A stretch of 64,000 bases of DNA from Himantopus leucocephalus. Taxonomy: Eukaryota > Chordata > Aves > Charadriiformes > Recurvirostridae. The DNA lies in the NCBI GenBank assembly GCA_003993805.1, contig RSEF01000019.1, positions 10,297,184-10,361,183 on the forward strand. The letters are read 5' to 3'. How positions within the stretch are numbered: the stretch's first letter is position 1; the number at the start of each line of letters is the position of its first letter. The translations under genes were made by a program, and so were the position numbers. The notes under the pieces are model-generated. The model was not told the DNA's origin and searched no databases. It saw nothing but the letters and a program-made list of their open reading frames with translations. This document shows, piece after piece, positions 15,086 to 25,155 of this stretch.

Positions 15086-18000
15086 CTGATTTATACAATC
15101 AAACTTCCTATATAAGCTTCAGATTACAAGGGAAGTATAATAAGCAAAGTAGCGTGAAATTGCTGCTGTATGCAGCATTGTAATAATATGACAGAAACAC
15201 TTCAGCTAAAGTTTTCTATTAAAAAAGCCCCAGCTTTTTAAAGTCAAATACTTTAAGATTAAATAAAATTGCTCAAAGCAAGAATTATTCAGTTACCCTA
15301 CTGAAAAATAATGTTGAGGGCCTATATGCCTTATGAAATGAGTGAGAAGCAACAGATTTTGTGGTTTTCCCACAAATTTCCCTGACTACAATTCAAAAAC
15401 ACTAACTGGAGAATGCAAGTAAGAAAACTTAAGTTTGTTTCTAGTAGAGTTTTATGTTATCTACAGTCATGGAAAAGAGTCTAGATGTAAGACCCTAGAT
15501 AGTCAAACTAGTTGGAAAATTTCATCAACCAAGAAGCAAGCCAAAACATGTGCTACTGTCCAAAATACCATACTCAAAATATTAAGTACCCATACAAGTT
15601 AGTTTTTGTAACGCTAGCCCTTTACCAGCATCACACGTATAGGTTTTATGCTTTCTCTACCCAGCAGAATATTTTTGCAAATATTAAAAATCTGTAAGTA
15701 TGACCATTCTGTAAGCATGTAGCTATGCTTGTTTATAAGGATAACAAGGTAACAGCTTTCCTTCACTAGGTGTTGGGTGTAAGTTTGGCTGGTCCAGAGA
15801 CCTGCTGCACAGTGACAAGAAAAGAAAAGCTGAGAAACTTTCTAGCTAAATGTTCCAATATCCTCCTCCACACCCCCTTTGAGTAATTCTATATGCAGAT
15901 ATATTTTACTTATATTGTTAAATCTTATCCTTAGTGCCCATTGGACTCCTTGCTCTTATTTATAGAGGTATTTTATGCATGTGATATTGTACCTACAACC
16001 AACATAATACAATGCAAAATCCTCTTTTACTGTGACAAAGTATTTTTCACCTTAGTCCACAGGTATTTCACTTGCATGTTGGTCAGGAGAAAAGAAAAAT
16101 GAAAAAAGTTAAACATCACCTTTAAGGTGGTGCTCACACCAAGTCACAGAAGTTTTACAAAGACTGCTTCACTAATTTTTGCATAATGCTTATCAGCAGT
16201 TTTGCTTAAGTGCACACATCTTGAACATGGAAGACTGAAGAAATGCTAAAGCATCAGTGCACTACACAGCAAGGAACATTCACGATGCCACCTTATTACA
16301 TACACAGGAACATAAATATCTACCACAGACCAGTTACTTAAGCTCACCCTACTAACATCAGGTGCAAAATTCTCAAGAAAGCATCCTTCTTTTTTTTGTT
16401 TTTGGTAGGAATTAAATATTTTTAGGAAGCAAATGGTATTAAAAAAAAATTCAAGCCAATAGCTGAACTATTTTCAAAACTCACTTTGCCAACTACTTGC
16501 GACTGGCAGGCTTTTTTGCAGAACCCTCAGTATGGGAACTGGCTCATACTCTGGTTTCCACTGTATCAGAGGTAATGAGACATTCAATGCTGACATCAGC
16601 ACAAACCAACCAATTCACAGATTTGTTTGGAGACAAGGATTTGATATATCACCGCACACATATTGGGAACCACACAACACATAGAAGCCTTCGCTACCAT
16701 GACTGTTCCTGCTTTTACCATACAGTATCAACAGACAAGCGTCAGCATACAGACCTTTCTCCTTATTCTTTCAAGCTCTGCTACAAGGCCAGCAAAGGGC
16801 CAAGACTAGCATTATTTTTATACGTTTATCCCTCGCAGAAGCATGAGGAAGACTGTTCAGCAAACAAAAACTGATTAACTTGATATATGACAAGTACAAG
16901 GAAAACACTTTAATTTTTAAAGTAAATTAACAAGATTTAATAGACATCAGAACAAAAAAGACGCATCTTATAGCTCACCATTTAAAAGATGCAATTTGAA
17001 GGTCAAAGGCATACAGAAGTGTTTGCCTATCCGAGCATTAATCAAATTGTAACCATTTCCTTGGGACTATGTCTTGTACATAATTCATACCAAACTGTTC
17101 TCAGGTTTGAAACCGTCTACTGCCAATTTTAAAAAAATCCAAGTGTATAGGTAACCACTTTAAAACAAGAAAGAACCTATCTGATAAAATAACTTCTGAT
17201 TAGACCAGTGAAAGACCATTGCCTTCTGAAATTTGAAGAGATGTCCTACTTTAAGGTTTGAGTTGCAGGAATTACTATAATCAAGCCTCACTGTCACAAC
17301 AAAAACATAACCTTTGAGGCTCTTAGAGGATAAAATAACATTTCACTCGCTTCTCTCTGCCTCTAGCTATGTTGGGGTAGAAATAGACTTATGGGTTTTT
17401 TGGTATTACATACAGTAAGTAGCTTCCCGGGGAAGGAAAAAAAAAATGATTGAGTGAAGTCAATATTACTGATCAATCAGCATCTCTGAACAAGTCTCCT
17501 TTTGACATGCCCCCAGGCAACAACAAACCCTGACCATCAACAAGACAGTATCCAAGGCTTGATACACGAATTCAGATATAGCCAGTAGCAGGCATTCACA
17601 CGTATCTCCAGGGCAAAGAATGAGCTTCTAGAATGTACAGACTGAAGAGAGACAGATATAACTTATTTCTTTTAAATCTGATATGCATAGACGTACACCC
17701 ACAAAACTGTCCGTTCCCTATTGAAGTCATCTTGGGAACGCACTCTGTAGGGGACAAAAGGATTCTTGAAGGCTGCCATATTTCAAATCCCCGAGGGTTG
17801 ATAACCAAGATGTGTTCCAGACACTTAGTGTCTATTGTTCATTGAAACTACAAATCACCCAAAAAAAGTAAAAACCCACCAAAACACCAACCTCTCCTTA
17901 AGAGGCATGGTTTCATACCAAAGGAAGCCAAAATCAAAAGTTGCTAACATTGCCCTGGCACATTTCTAACTACAGCTCACTCAAGGCACACTTCCCAAAG

Positions 18001-20400
18001 AGAAGTCTGTCCGTAGGCAGTAAAGTACAGGCTAGCAGCAACAGACTGCTCTTAGCCCTTCTCTTCCTCCCTCACCCCATTCTTCAGGGCAATTCTTCAC
18101 CTACTGAGTAGAAAAGTGCTAAATGGGGCAGCACCTTAACAGTTGGCAGCAAACAATTTCCAATCAATTTTGCAGGTAACAAGCCTCTGCCAGGAAGTAA
18201 TTTATCTTTCCCATTGAAAATGTAACAAGCAATCATTGGGAGAACAGGGCAGTGTGAATTACTAGGAGAAATTGTCCACCAATGAAAAAAATCCATTAGG
18301 TCTATGACAAAGGTCAGATAACATTGTTTGGGTTCAGCCATAATTCTTTCTTGTATGAGGTCCACATTAAGATTTTGTGTAAGGGGAAGAGAAAAAGCGC
18401 AGGTGGCAGGCACTCCTCAGCCATCTCCTCCACAATCTGGCTGATTAATCTTTATCAACTTCTGGTCAGAAGAGCCAAGCAGACTAACACACTCTAAGAA
18501 TTATAATGTCTCCTTTTAATTAAAAAGAAGCCAAAACATGCCTACAAAAACCAAGATGTCAGATACAGCTATACATAGATATAGGTAACAGTCTCATGAG
18601 CTATAAGTATTTATGTAGAAAAATATCTACATCAAGATGTGTAGAACAGCCTCTCTACCAAAGTGCAGGCATCCACAGGTGACCTGAACAAAGAAAATAC
18701 CCAAAACAATTGCAAAGACATGGCTGGGAGACTCTAATCCTCTACTCTCTCTCCCTTATGCCGTAAGAGAGGTTAAGAGTTGGTAAGTACCTAGGATGAT
18801 ACATGCTTATCTACATGCGCAAAAGTGTAATTCCATAAAAGCATACACACCGATCTAAAAGTTCAGCTACACAACACCACTATTTTCAAAAGGTACCTCT
18901 ACACTATATCACTAGTAGATAGATTTAAGAGAGACCACAAGGAAAGTTGCTCAAACAAGTAATTTTGAGGGCCAGGTAGTGCAGAAATGCACGCTCCAAA
19001 TGGCTTAACCTTTACTGGATCTTCCCCTCAAAAAATAATGTAACATATTTATCTCAATTTAATCCCACCAGCCAACAGCATACAAAATTTACATAGATAA
19101 CTTTTGCACAAGTGTTGGTCTTTGCTTAGGGCAGGCCCAGGCCAAAAATAGCATTTAGTCTGTTACATCTCAGTCATACAAAGGATGTTCCCTGCAGGTC
19201 AAGACTGAGGTTATTCACAGGGCAAAATAAGACATCCATAAATGCACTAAAGTATCAAGAAACCTACAATGTAAGTACAATTTAAGATGCAAAGTTTCTA
19301 GTTCTAGGACCGATGGGAATATGAGCAACATACCAATCTTTGAACCCAATTATTCAAAGAAATAAACATCATTTTAGCGCATCAATTTTTCAGATCATAT
19401 TATTTTTGTATTAAAATTCCACATATTATTAAATTGTTTCAAGTCAACCTCCTCAGTGGCACTTCAAATTCATCTTTGTTCTTCAGCTATCCACAAACCA
19501 AACACAGTGTTAACAATTTCTGGTCACCAGGTCACCAAACCTTGGTCTCATTTTACACTTCAGTAATCTGAATACTGCACGTTATTTGAAAGGAAATTGG
19601 AGTGATGTGACTTTGTTTTTTTTCTAGAATTAGTGTAGTCTCACCACTAGACTTACACAGATAGCTTAAAAACCTAACTTCGTCACCTTACTGATAAGCA
19701 ATGGGAAAGCCATCAACTTTGAGAATGGAGATCAACAAGTAAACATTTTCAACACAAGCTGTCAAATCTGAAGTACAACATTATTGAAAAATACAAATAT
19801 TGTCAGCCTTTCAAAAGTCTAACTTCGAAAGCAGGTAAAGGTTCAGAGCACTGCAAAAGGGGGAGAGAGAAATCATAAAAAATACAAAGTTTAGAGACTG
19901 TTGCACGAAAACAGCAAGCTAGTTTCAGATGCCTTCTTTTGAGGGCTTCTCACCGATGATTTGACTTCCAATCAAAACAATTCCATACGGTTCAAGAATT
20001 GCCCGGATCTCTACAATCCTTATTATATAATAAAATGGGGGTTACTATTTGAATTTGAAAGTTCTAATTGCCCAACAAAAGGGACCTTATCAAAACATGT
20101 TTAAGACATCAATTCTGAATCACAGGCACAGCTTTAGGCACAGCTTTCTTGTGAAGAAGCTGCCAAAATTCATAGGCTTGTTTTTTTCAAAAGAAACAAG
20201 TGGGGAGCAGACTTGTTTCTTGAAAATCTAGCAGTCCAAGACTACCTAAATGCAGACAGTAGCTGTTTGAACACTGTGCTGCTGTAATGATTTGGTGTAG
20301 ACTGTAGCAATAAATTTATCTTTTCTACAGACAACAGCCCATCTAGTACAGATTTTCTAAGGGCTGGCAGAAGACAGCCCTGAGTAACAGCACCCGTTCA

Positions 20401-20667
<267 letters not shown>

Positions 20668-22602
20668 CTAAGGGAAGGAAAAGAACAACCGTCAGCCACT
20701 GGTATAGGTACATCCCCAACAGAAACATCCTGCTATAACAAGATGACGGCACAGGAAGAGGCAGGTGGAAGGAAGAAAGGAAGGATTAATCCAACAAAAT
20801 TTAACAGAAACCATACTTGTAAGTTTTGTGTACCTCAGAAGATAAACAGGCACCCTGTTTTAAAATCTCCTTTAATAACTGCAGTAAAGCAAGAGCTGTT
20901 CATTTTCACTGCAGCTTTAAGACAGAAAAATCAGATTTGATTTAAAATTTTAAAAAAGTGAAAGAAAAGTGAATAATGTAATTATTTGCAGACTGCAACT
21001 GTCCAATCTACTAAACACTTGCCTTGGCAAAGAACGTCTTTCTTTTTGCTTACTTGTGCATACGCTACCTTTTCAATCTAAGATTATTCTAAGGAAGTAG
21101 GTAATATAGTATATCTAAATCAAGCATACATTCTTCCAGTCATGTACTACTATGGAAAATTTCAGAAGTTTCTCCATTGTAAAGTATTCACTATACCTCA
21201 CACAGGAAGCCTCTAAAGTACGCTTACTTTACCCAGAGCTATCACACTTTTCATTTCTCACACCACAACTTAAGAATTTAAATCCTGTTTTTATCATTAG
21301 ATTATACATCAGACTTGCACCTACATTACGATCTACTAAATCCCCTTGTAGGCAAAAATTCATTTGACTTTATAAAGTAAGAGTAACTACTATATGTAAT
21401 GGGAAATAGACAATTCCTGGGTTATCTACAGTGCCAATACCACACCAAGTTTTAGCGCCAAGTTTTCCCACATGAGGACAGTCACCTTAAGGCATGTAGG
21501 GGAGGCACTGCCCCTGCTTCTCTTTGAGAAGGGAGAACAAGGCAGGCTGGCATTTGCTAAGAAGTCACTGTGGTTTTTTTCTTCCCAATATGACAACACA
21601 CAGAAGATTACTGCAACATCTAAACCTAACATGGCAGCCTTCCTACCTTCGGGAGGAGAAGCAATTTAGACAAAAGGTAGGGAGTCTGCAACAGTTGATA
21701 CTTCAGAAAGACTTTAAGATTTAAATAAGCACTACTAAGATGGAGCTGCAGGCCCGACGCGGGCTGCGGACATGTTCAGGCTGTCCAGATTCCCCTCCAT
21801 CCAAAAAAATATTAGTAGCACAGCTTGGCACAGGTTTCCCCTTGTAACAATCTCTAGAATAATAAATATCAGGCAGTGAGCTAAGATTAGCTAATTTGCA
21901 TTAAAAAGCAGATGAAACAGCTCAGCACAGCCACCAAAAATTGCATCAGAGTCCAGTTAAATCAAATTTACTTTGGGAGCCACCGAAATCAACAATTTGA
22001 ACGATTTCATACTTGTGTTTAAAAGGACTACAAAATGGTGCACCACAAAAATACAAGATACCACCGCTTCACCGAGAGCGCATCACCAAAAGCAGACCTC
22101 CAGAATAAAAACAAGCAGCAAAAGAGACCACTTTAAAAAGCAAGGAGGAAGGGAGGCTTCGGCTCCGATTTGCCTGGGATGTCACCAGCTGGGAGAGAAA
22201 AGAGAAAGTTCCCCGAGATGCGGGGCTGAGAAGAAGAAGGAGCAGCAGCTCTCCTTACCTCCTGCGAGAAATACCACGTTCAGAAGCAGAGCTAGGAAGA
22301 TGAAAAGTTGCAGGCGAGGAAAGGGAAGGAAAAGGCGAGCTGCAGGGAGGATACTATCCAGGAAGAAAGCGGAGGGAGGGGCAAGGCGAGACAGACAGCG
22401 ATGGAGGGGGAACCAGAGGGGCATGGGAGAGTTGGCTGGCTCCAGGCAGGGCCTACTCTGAGGACTCATCCAACAGAAGCTATGCTAAAAATGGCTGCTT
22501 TGCTTCCACTACCCCTTCCTCCCCTCCCCCAAACCTCCTCTCTCTTTCACTCTCCCGTCTCCCCTGCGTGTGTGTGTGTGTGTGCCGGTGGCCGACACTT
22601 AC
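20668..22602 (-). other. MED13: MED13 intron 1
   Basis: 1,935 nt between the exon 1 donor and exon 2 acceptor. The promoter-proximal end (about 22140-22602) is purine-rich and GC-rich on the plus strand and includes a (GT)n microsatellite at 22566-22584. The remainder is ordinary AT-rich sequence. The open frames through 21973-22461 and 22182-22469 follow from base composition and match nothing I know. Confidence 0.85.
22566..22584. repeat. (GT)n on plus / (CA)n on the MED13 strand, beside the exon 1 donor
   Basis: About nine GT units read CA on the transcribed strand and begin about 18 nt after the end of exon 1. Intronic CA repeats are known binding sites for hnRNP L, which can change use of a nearby donor. 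Whether it acts here is inference. Confidence 0.9.
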
Positions 22603-22668
22603 CAGGCAGAAGAGGTTGGAATGGCAATCCTCCAGGCTGGCCCCGTTCGGCACGAAGCAGGAACTCAT
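22603..22668 (-). CDS. MED13: MED13 coding exon 1 (start codon to first splice donor)
   Basis: Read on the minus strand, this encodes 22 residues beginning [15 protein letters not shown] and ending in NLFCL, followed by a GTAAGT donor. The exon ends on a codon boundary and joins the exon at 20667, which opens with ADLTGIKW, as in known MED13. The start sits in context GTGAGGATGA, with a purine at -3. An upstream short ORF stops 2 nt before it. The phrase [10 protein letters not shown] is shared with MED13L, so exon 1 alone would not separate the paralogues. A (CA)n tract on the transcribed strand lies about 18 nt inside the intron. Confidence 0.95.
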
Positions 22669-22670
22669 CC

Positions 22671-22694
22671 TCACAGCCACAACCCACACGCCAT
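22671..22694 (-). other. Short upstream ORF in the MED13 leader
   Basis: On the minus strand an ATG in context ATAATGGCG opens a 7-codon ORF (MACGLWL) whose TGA ends 2 nt before the MED13 start codon. If the leader contains this region, which its nearness to the start makes likely, ribosomes would terminate and then have almost no distance to reinitiate. That arrangement usually lowers translation of the main frame. The +4 G makes a moderately good context. Confidence 0.5.
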
Positions 22695-22710
22695 TATCCC
22701 ACAGCCTCCG

Positions 22711-22782
22711 ACAAGAAAGAAAGAGACAGACAGAGAGAGAGAGCGAGAGAGAGCGAGAGAGAGACAGACACCGAGAGGGAAA
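22711..22782. repeat. GA-rich (CT-rich on MED13 strand) low-complexity tract
   Basis: Imperfect GAGAGAGA/GACAGACA tract just upstream of the MED13 uORF. On the transcribed strand it is a long pyrimidine run. It may lie within the leader or the core promoter. Confidence 0.85.
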
Positions 22783-22959
22783 GGGGGGAGGGGGGACTAT
22801 GCACACGCACAAATAATAATACAATTAAATAAGGGATTTACATACAGACACACACGCACGTGAAATAGTGGCAGGATAAATAACCCAAGAAGAGAGTGGT
22901 ATCGGAGAGGGAGATAAAAAAATATATATTAAAAAAAATAAAAAAAAAAATTAAGAGAA

Positions 22960-23370
22960 ACTCGGAACGTTTTCTCTTCTTCTGGATATCGCACGGGGGG
23001 TGGGGGGTGGGGGGGTAAAGCCACCGTGGAAGGGGAGAACAGAAAGAGGGAGGTGGTAAGTAATCCAACGACGGGAGATTAAGATCAAAATCCTCCCTGT
23101 TCCTCTTGTCTTCTCATTCGCATAAGGAGGGGAGGGAGAGGAGGTAAGGTGAAGGGGTAATTGATCCAACAAGAGAATAAAAATGGGGTAATTAATCCAG
23201 GGGGGCTAGGGGTAAAAAATCAGTTGACATCCCTCCTTCCTCTCTTCTCAGATGTCAAGCAATTCCTATGAGAAGTAGGGAAAAATAAATAATCCAGTGG
23301 GGGCAATTAATCCAGAAACCTCCCTCCTCTTCCTTCTGTTTCTTTAGTCATCAGATGAGAAAGGGGCAAA
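22960..23370. repeat. Degenerate tandem units with TAAT..ATCCA motif
   Basis: A pattern of pyrimidine-rich block (CCTCCCT..TCTTCT), short AT spacer, purine block (GAGAAGGGG-like) and TAATTNATCCA recurs. The ATCCA element occurs near 23061, 23158, 23188, 23289 and 23304. One copy can form a CTTCTCA/TGAGAAG stem. The units are far from identical and I could not align them formally. Confidence 0.5.
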
Positions 23371-23424
23371 TCGTGGAATGACTGGGAAGGATTGGCTGCG
23401 GGAGAGAGAGAAAAATCCAGGCTC

Positions 23425-24667
23425 GTCTCTTCGGAGTCCGAGGGCAACAGGGTGGGGGGGTCAGATTCTTCTCCCCTGCTCCAAAAATATTCCAAATAAA
23501 TTAAAATTTAAAATCATAAAAACAAACTTTGGGGGCCAGAAGCAAGGCGAGTCTGAAGAATTCGTAAAGGCAGGGCAAGAAAAATTTCCTGGGGTGTACC
23601 CCAAAAAAACATCTGCGGGGGCAGGGGAGGGAGGGAAGGTATTCCTTGAGAGAGAAAGGCCGCAAAAGTCTCCTTAGCAGCCCAGAGGGGGATTAAATTC
23701 CCCTGTGGAAACCCCCCCCCGTCCCCAAAAAGAAATATTCTTCGCAGAGAGGGCGAAACCAAAATATCCTCCGTTGGGTAAAAATCCTTCCGTGGGGAAA
23801 GGAGGGAGGGGGAGCGGGGTGGAAGGAGGAAATTGCGGGTGACCCTCGAAGTCTCTTCGGGGGAGGATGGAGGAGTCTCCCGGAGGCCGATCCCCAGTCT
23901 TTTCGGGGGAGGAGGAAGGGGTAAATCGTAGAGTGTCTTCAGGGAGGCTCGTCCCCCCCTCCAGCTGTCCTCCGGGGCCGAGGGAGCCCCACAAAGTCCA
24001 CAGGGCTGGGCGGGTCTCTTCAGGGGAGCCCGGACCCCGCCAAGTTACCGCCGAGAGCCGGAGGAAGGGGGGGGATNGATGAGACTGATTTCTGAATGAG
24101 ATCTCAAGTTAACTGTCAACTCAGTTACAGTGCAAGCCTTGGGCTAAAATACCTTCTTAGTTGTTAAAAGCAAAAATATCTAAAAGGCTTCCTTAAGAAA
24201 AAAAAAGAGAGAGAGAGAAAAAGGGGGGGGGGGAGGAGGGAGAAAAATATAAAATGATAGTCTTCAAACGGAGCGGTCTCTTCTGCGGGGGGAGGGGAGC
24301 GAGCCCCGAGACCCCCCCGGCGGGGCGGGGGCCCCCGCTCTCCTCAGGTGAGGGGTCTCCTCAGGGCCGCCGAGACCGGCGGCTGCCGCGGGAAGGCTCC
24401 GCGCCGCCCCGCTGCGGCGTCCCCGCGGGGGCAGTGGGCGGAGGGCCCCCTCCCCGAGGTCTCCTCGGGAGGGCGGGGAGGCGGCGGCCGAGCCCCGGGC
24501 TCTCCTCAGCCGGAAGGGCCGCGGGGGAAGGGGTCGGAGCCCCACAATTCCCGGCTCCGCCGCCGCCGTGCGCCGAGACAGAGGGACGCGGCGGCCGCTG
24601 CTGCTGCTGCTGCTGCTGGCGGCGGAGTCGGTGCCCCGAAGCCCCCGCCGGCGGGTCTCCTCCTCGG
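23425..24667. repeat. Dispersed degenerate motif GTCTCYTCRGG in the MED13 CpG island
   Basis: About a dozen related copies lie in 1.24 kb, most followed by a G-rich GGGGAGG-like tail: near 23425, 23668, 23851, 23897, 23934, 24014, 24276, 24337, 24355, 24459, 24499 and 24655. Spacing is irregular (18 to about 260 nt). All copies read the same way on the plus strand, which suggests old local duplication, possibly helped by GC-rich composition. Confidence 0.6.
24598..24618. repeat. (CTG)7 / (CAG)7 trinucleotide repeat
   Basis: Seven CTG units on the plus strand inside the CpG island, CAG on the MED13 strand. It is short and uninterrupted. It would be transcribed if MED13 starts near 24.83 kb or further upstream. 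Confidence 0.85.
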
Positions 24668-24775
24668 TTCCCCTCAGCGGTGCCTCTGTCGGCGGCTGCC
24701 CGGCCGCGGCATCCTGGTCAGCCAGCTCCCCCTCAGCGAGTCTCCCCCATGTCGCGTCGCGGCCGGAGCGGGGAG

Positions 24776-24776
24776 N

Positions 24777-24819
<43 letters not shown>
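24776..24819. repeat. Single N followed by a 43-G homopolymer
   Basis: One undetermined base at 24776 and then 43 consecutive G (24777-24819). Such a run beside an N is more likely a sequencing or gap-filling artefact than true genomic length. A shorter G tract with G-quadruplex potential may be real. Another single N is at 24077, beside an 8-G run. Confidence 0.85.
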
Positions 24820-24820
<1 letters not shown>

Positions 24821-24910
24821 GGGAGGATTCTTCTCCCGTTTAATTCCGAGCCCCTTTTTCTTTAATGGCGGCCGCAGGGACGAGAGTCGGGGCCCCCCTG
24901 CCGCGCTCTG

Positions 24911-24933
24911 ATTGGCCGGCGCGCCGTCACGTG
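24911..24933 (-). promoter_or_regulatory. CCAAT box and CACGTG E-box
   Basis: 24911-24915 reads CCAAT on the minus strand (GGCCAATCAG context, the favoured NF-Y form), and 24928-24933 is the palindrome CACGTG (USF/MYC-type). NF-Y sites usually sit about 60-100 nt upstream of a start site, which would place a minus-strand start near 24,820-24,850, right at the poly-G tract. Confidence 0.55.
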
Positions 24934-25047
24934 GGCCTGCACAGCGATGGCCGCCGTCGCGGCTGGGGGAAGGAGGGTGCAGCGGAGCGGCGCGTCCGCC
25001 AGGCGCCTCCCCGGCGCTGGAGAGCCGCCCGCCGTCCTCGTCGGGAG

Positions 25048-25057
25048 GCCGCCATCT
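25048..25057 (-). promoter_or_regulatory. YY1-type motif (AGATGGCGGC)
   Basis: The minus strand reads AGATGGCGGC, the core of the YY1 element often found just downstream of start sites and in that orientation. A second, weaker copy (AATGGCGGC) lies on the plus strand at 24864-24872. Function is inferred only. Confidence 0.45.
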
Positions 25058-25118
25058 AGCGGCCGCGCCGGGCCGTGGCGCAGCGAGCTGCGCCGCAGGT
25101 TTGGGGGGCGTAGCGGTC

Positions 25119-25155
25119 GGCGGGGAGACGCGTGTTCGAGTCCCGCCTCCCCGCC
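25119..25155 (+). other. GC-rich hairpin with a tRNA T-arm-like loop
   Basis: Arms GGCGGGGAG (25119-25127) and CTCCCCGCC (25147-25155) pair perfectly. An inner GCG/CGC stem closes a TTCGAGT loop that resembles a tRNA B-box (GTTCGAGTCC). No D-arm or anticodon arm in the right places was found, so it is not a complete tRNA gene. Confidence 0.4.

Noticed and set aside
16497..16874. 125-codon plus-strand frame in MED13 intron 2
   Set aside because: It is antisense to the intron, with no family resemblance and no regulatory context.
22182..22469. Minus-strand hydrophobic frame with a consensus-like donor (CAGGAG then GTAAGG) near 22257
   Set aside because: It lies inside MED13 intron 1 after the true donor, no in-frame link to exon 2 gives a known protein, and hydrophobicity follows from the purine-rich opposite strand.
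24254..24911. Overlapping 187-203 codon plus-strand frames through the poly-G tract
   Set aside because: They run across an N and a 43-G homopolymer and consist of low-complexity residues, so they are composition artefacts.
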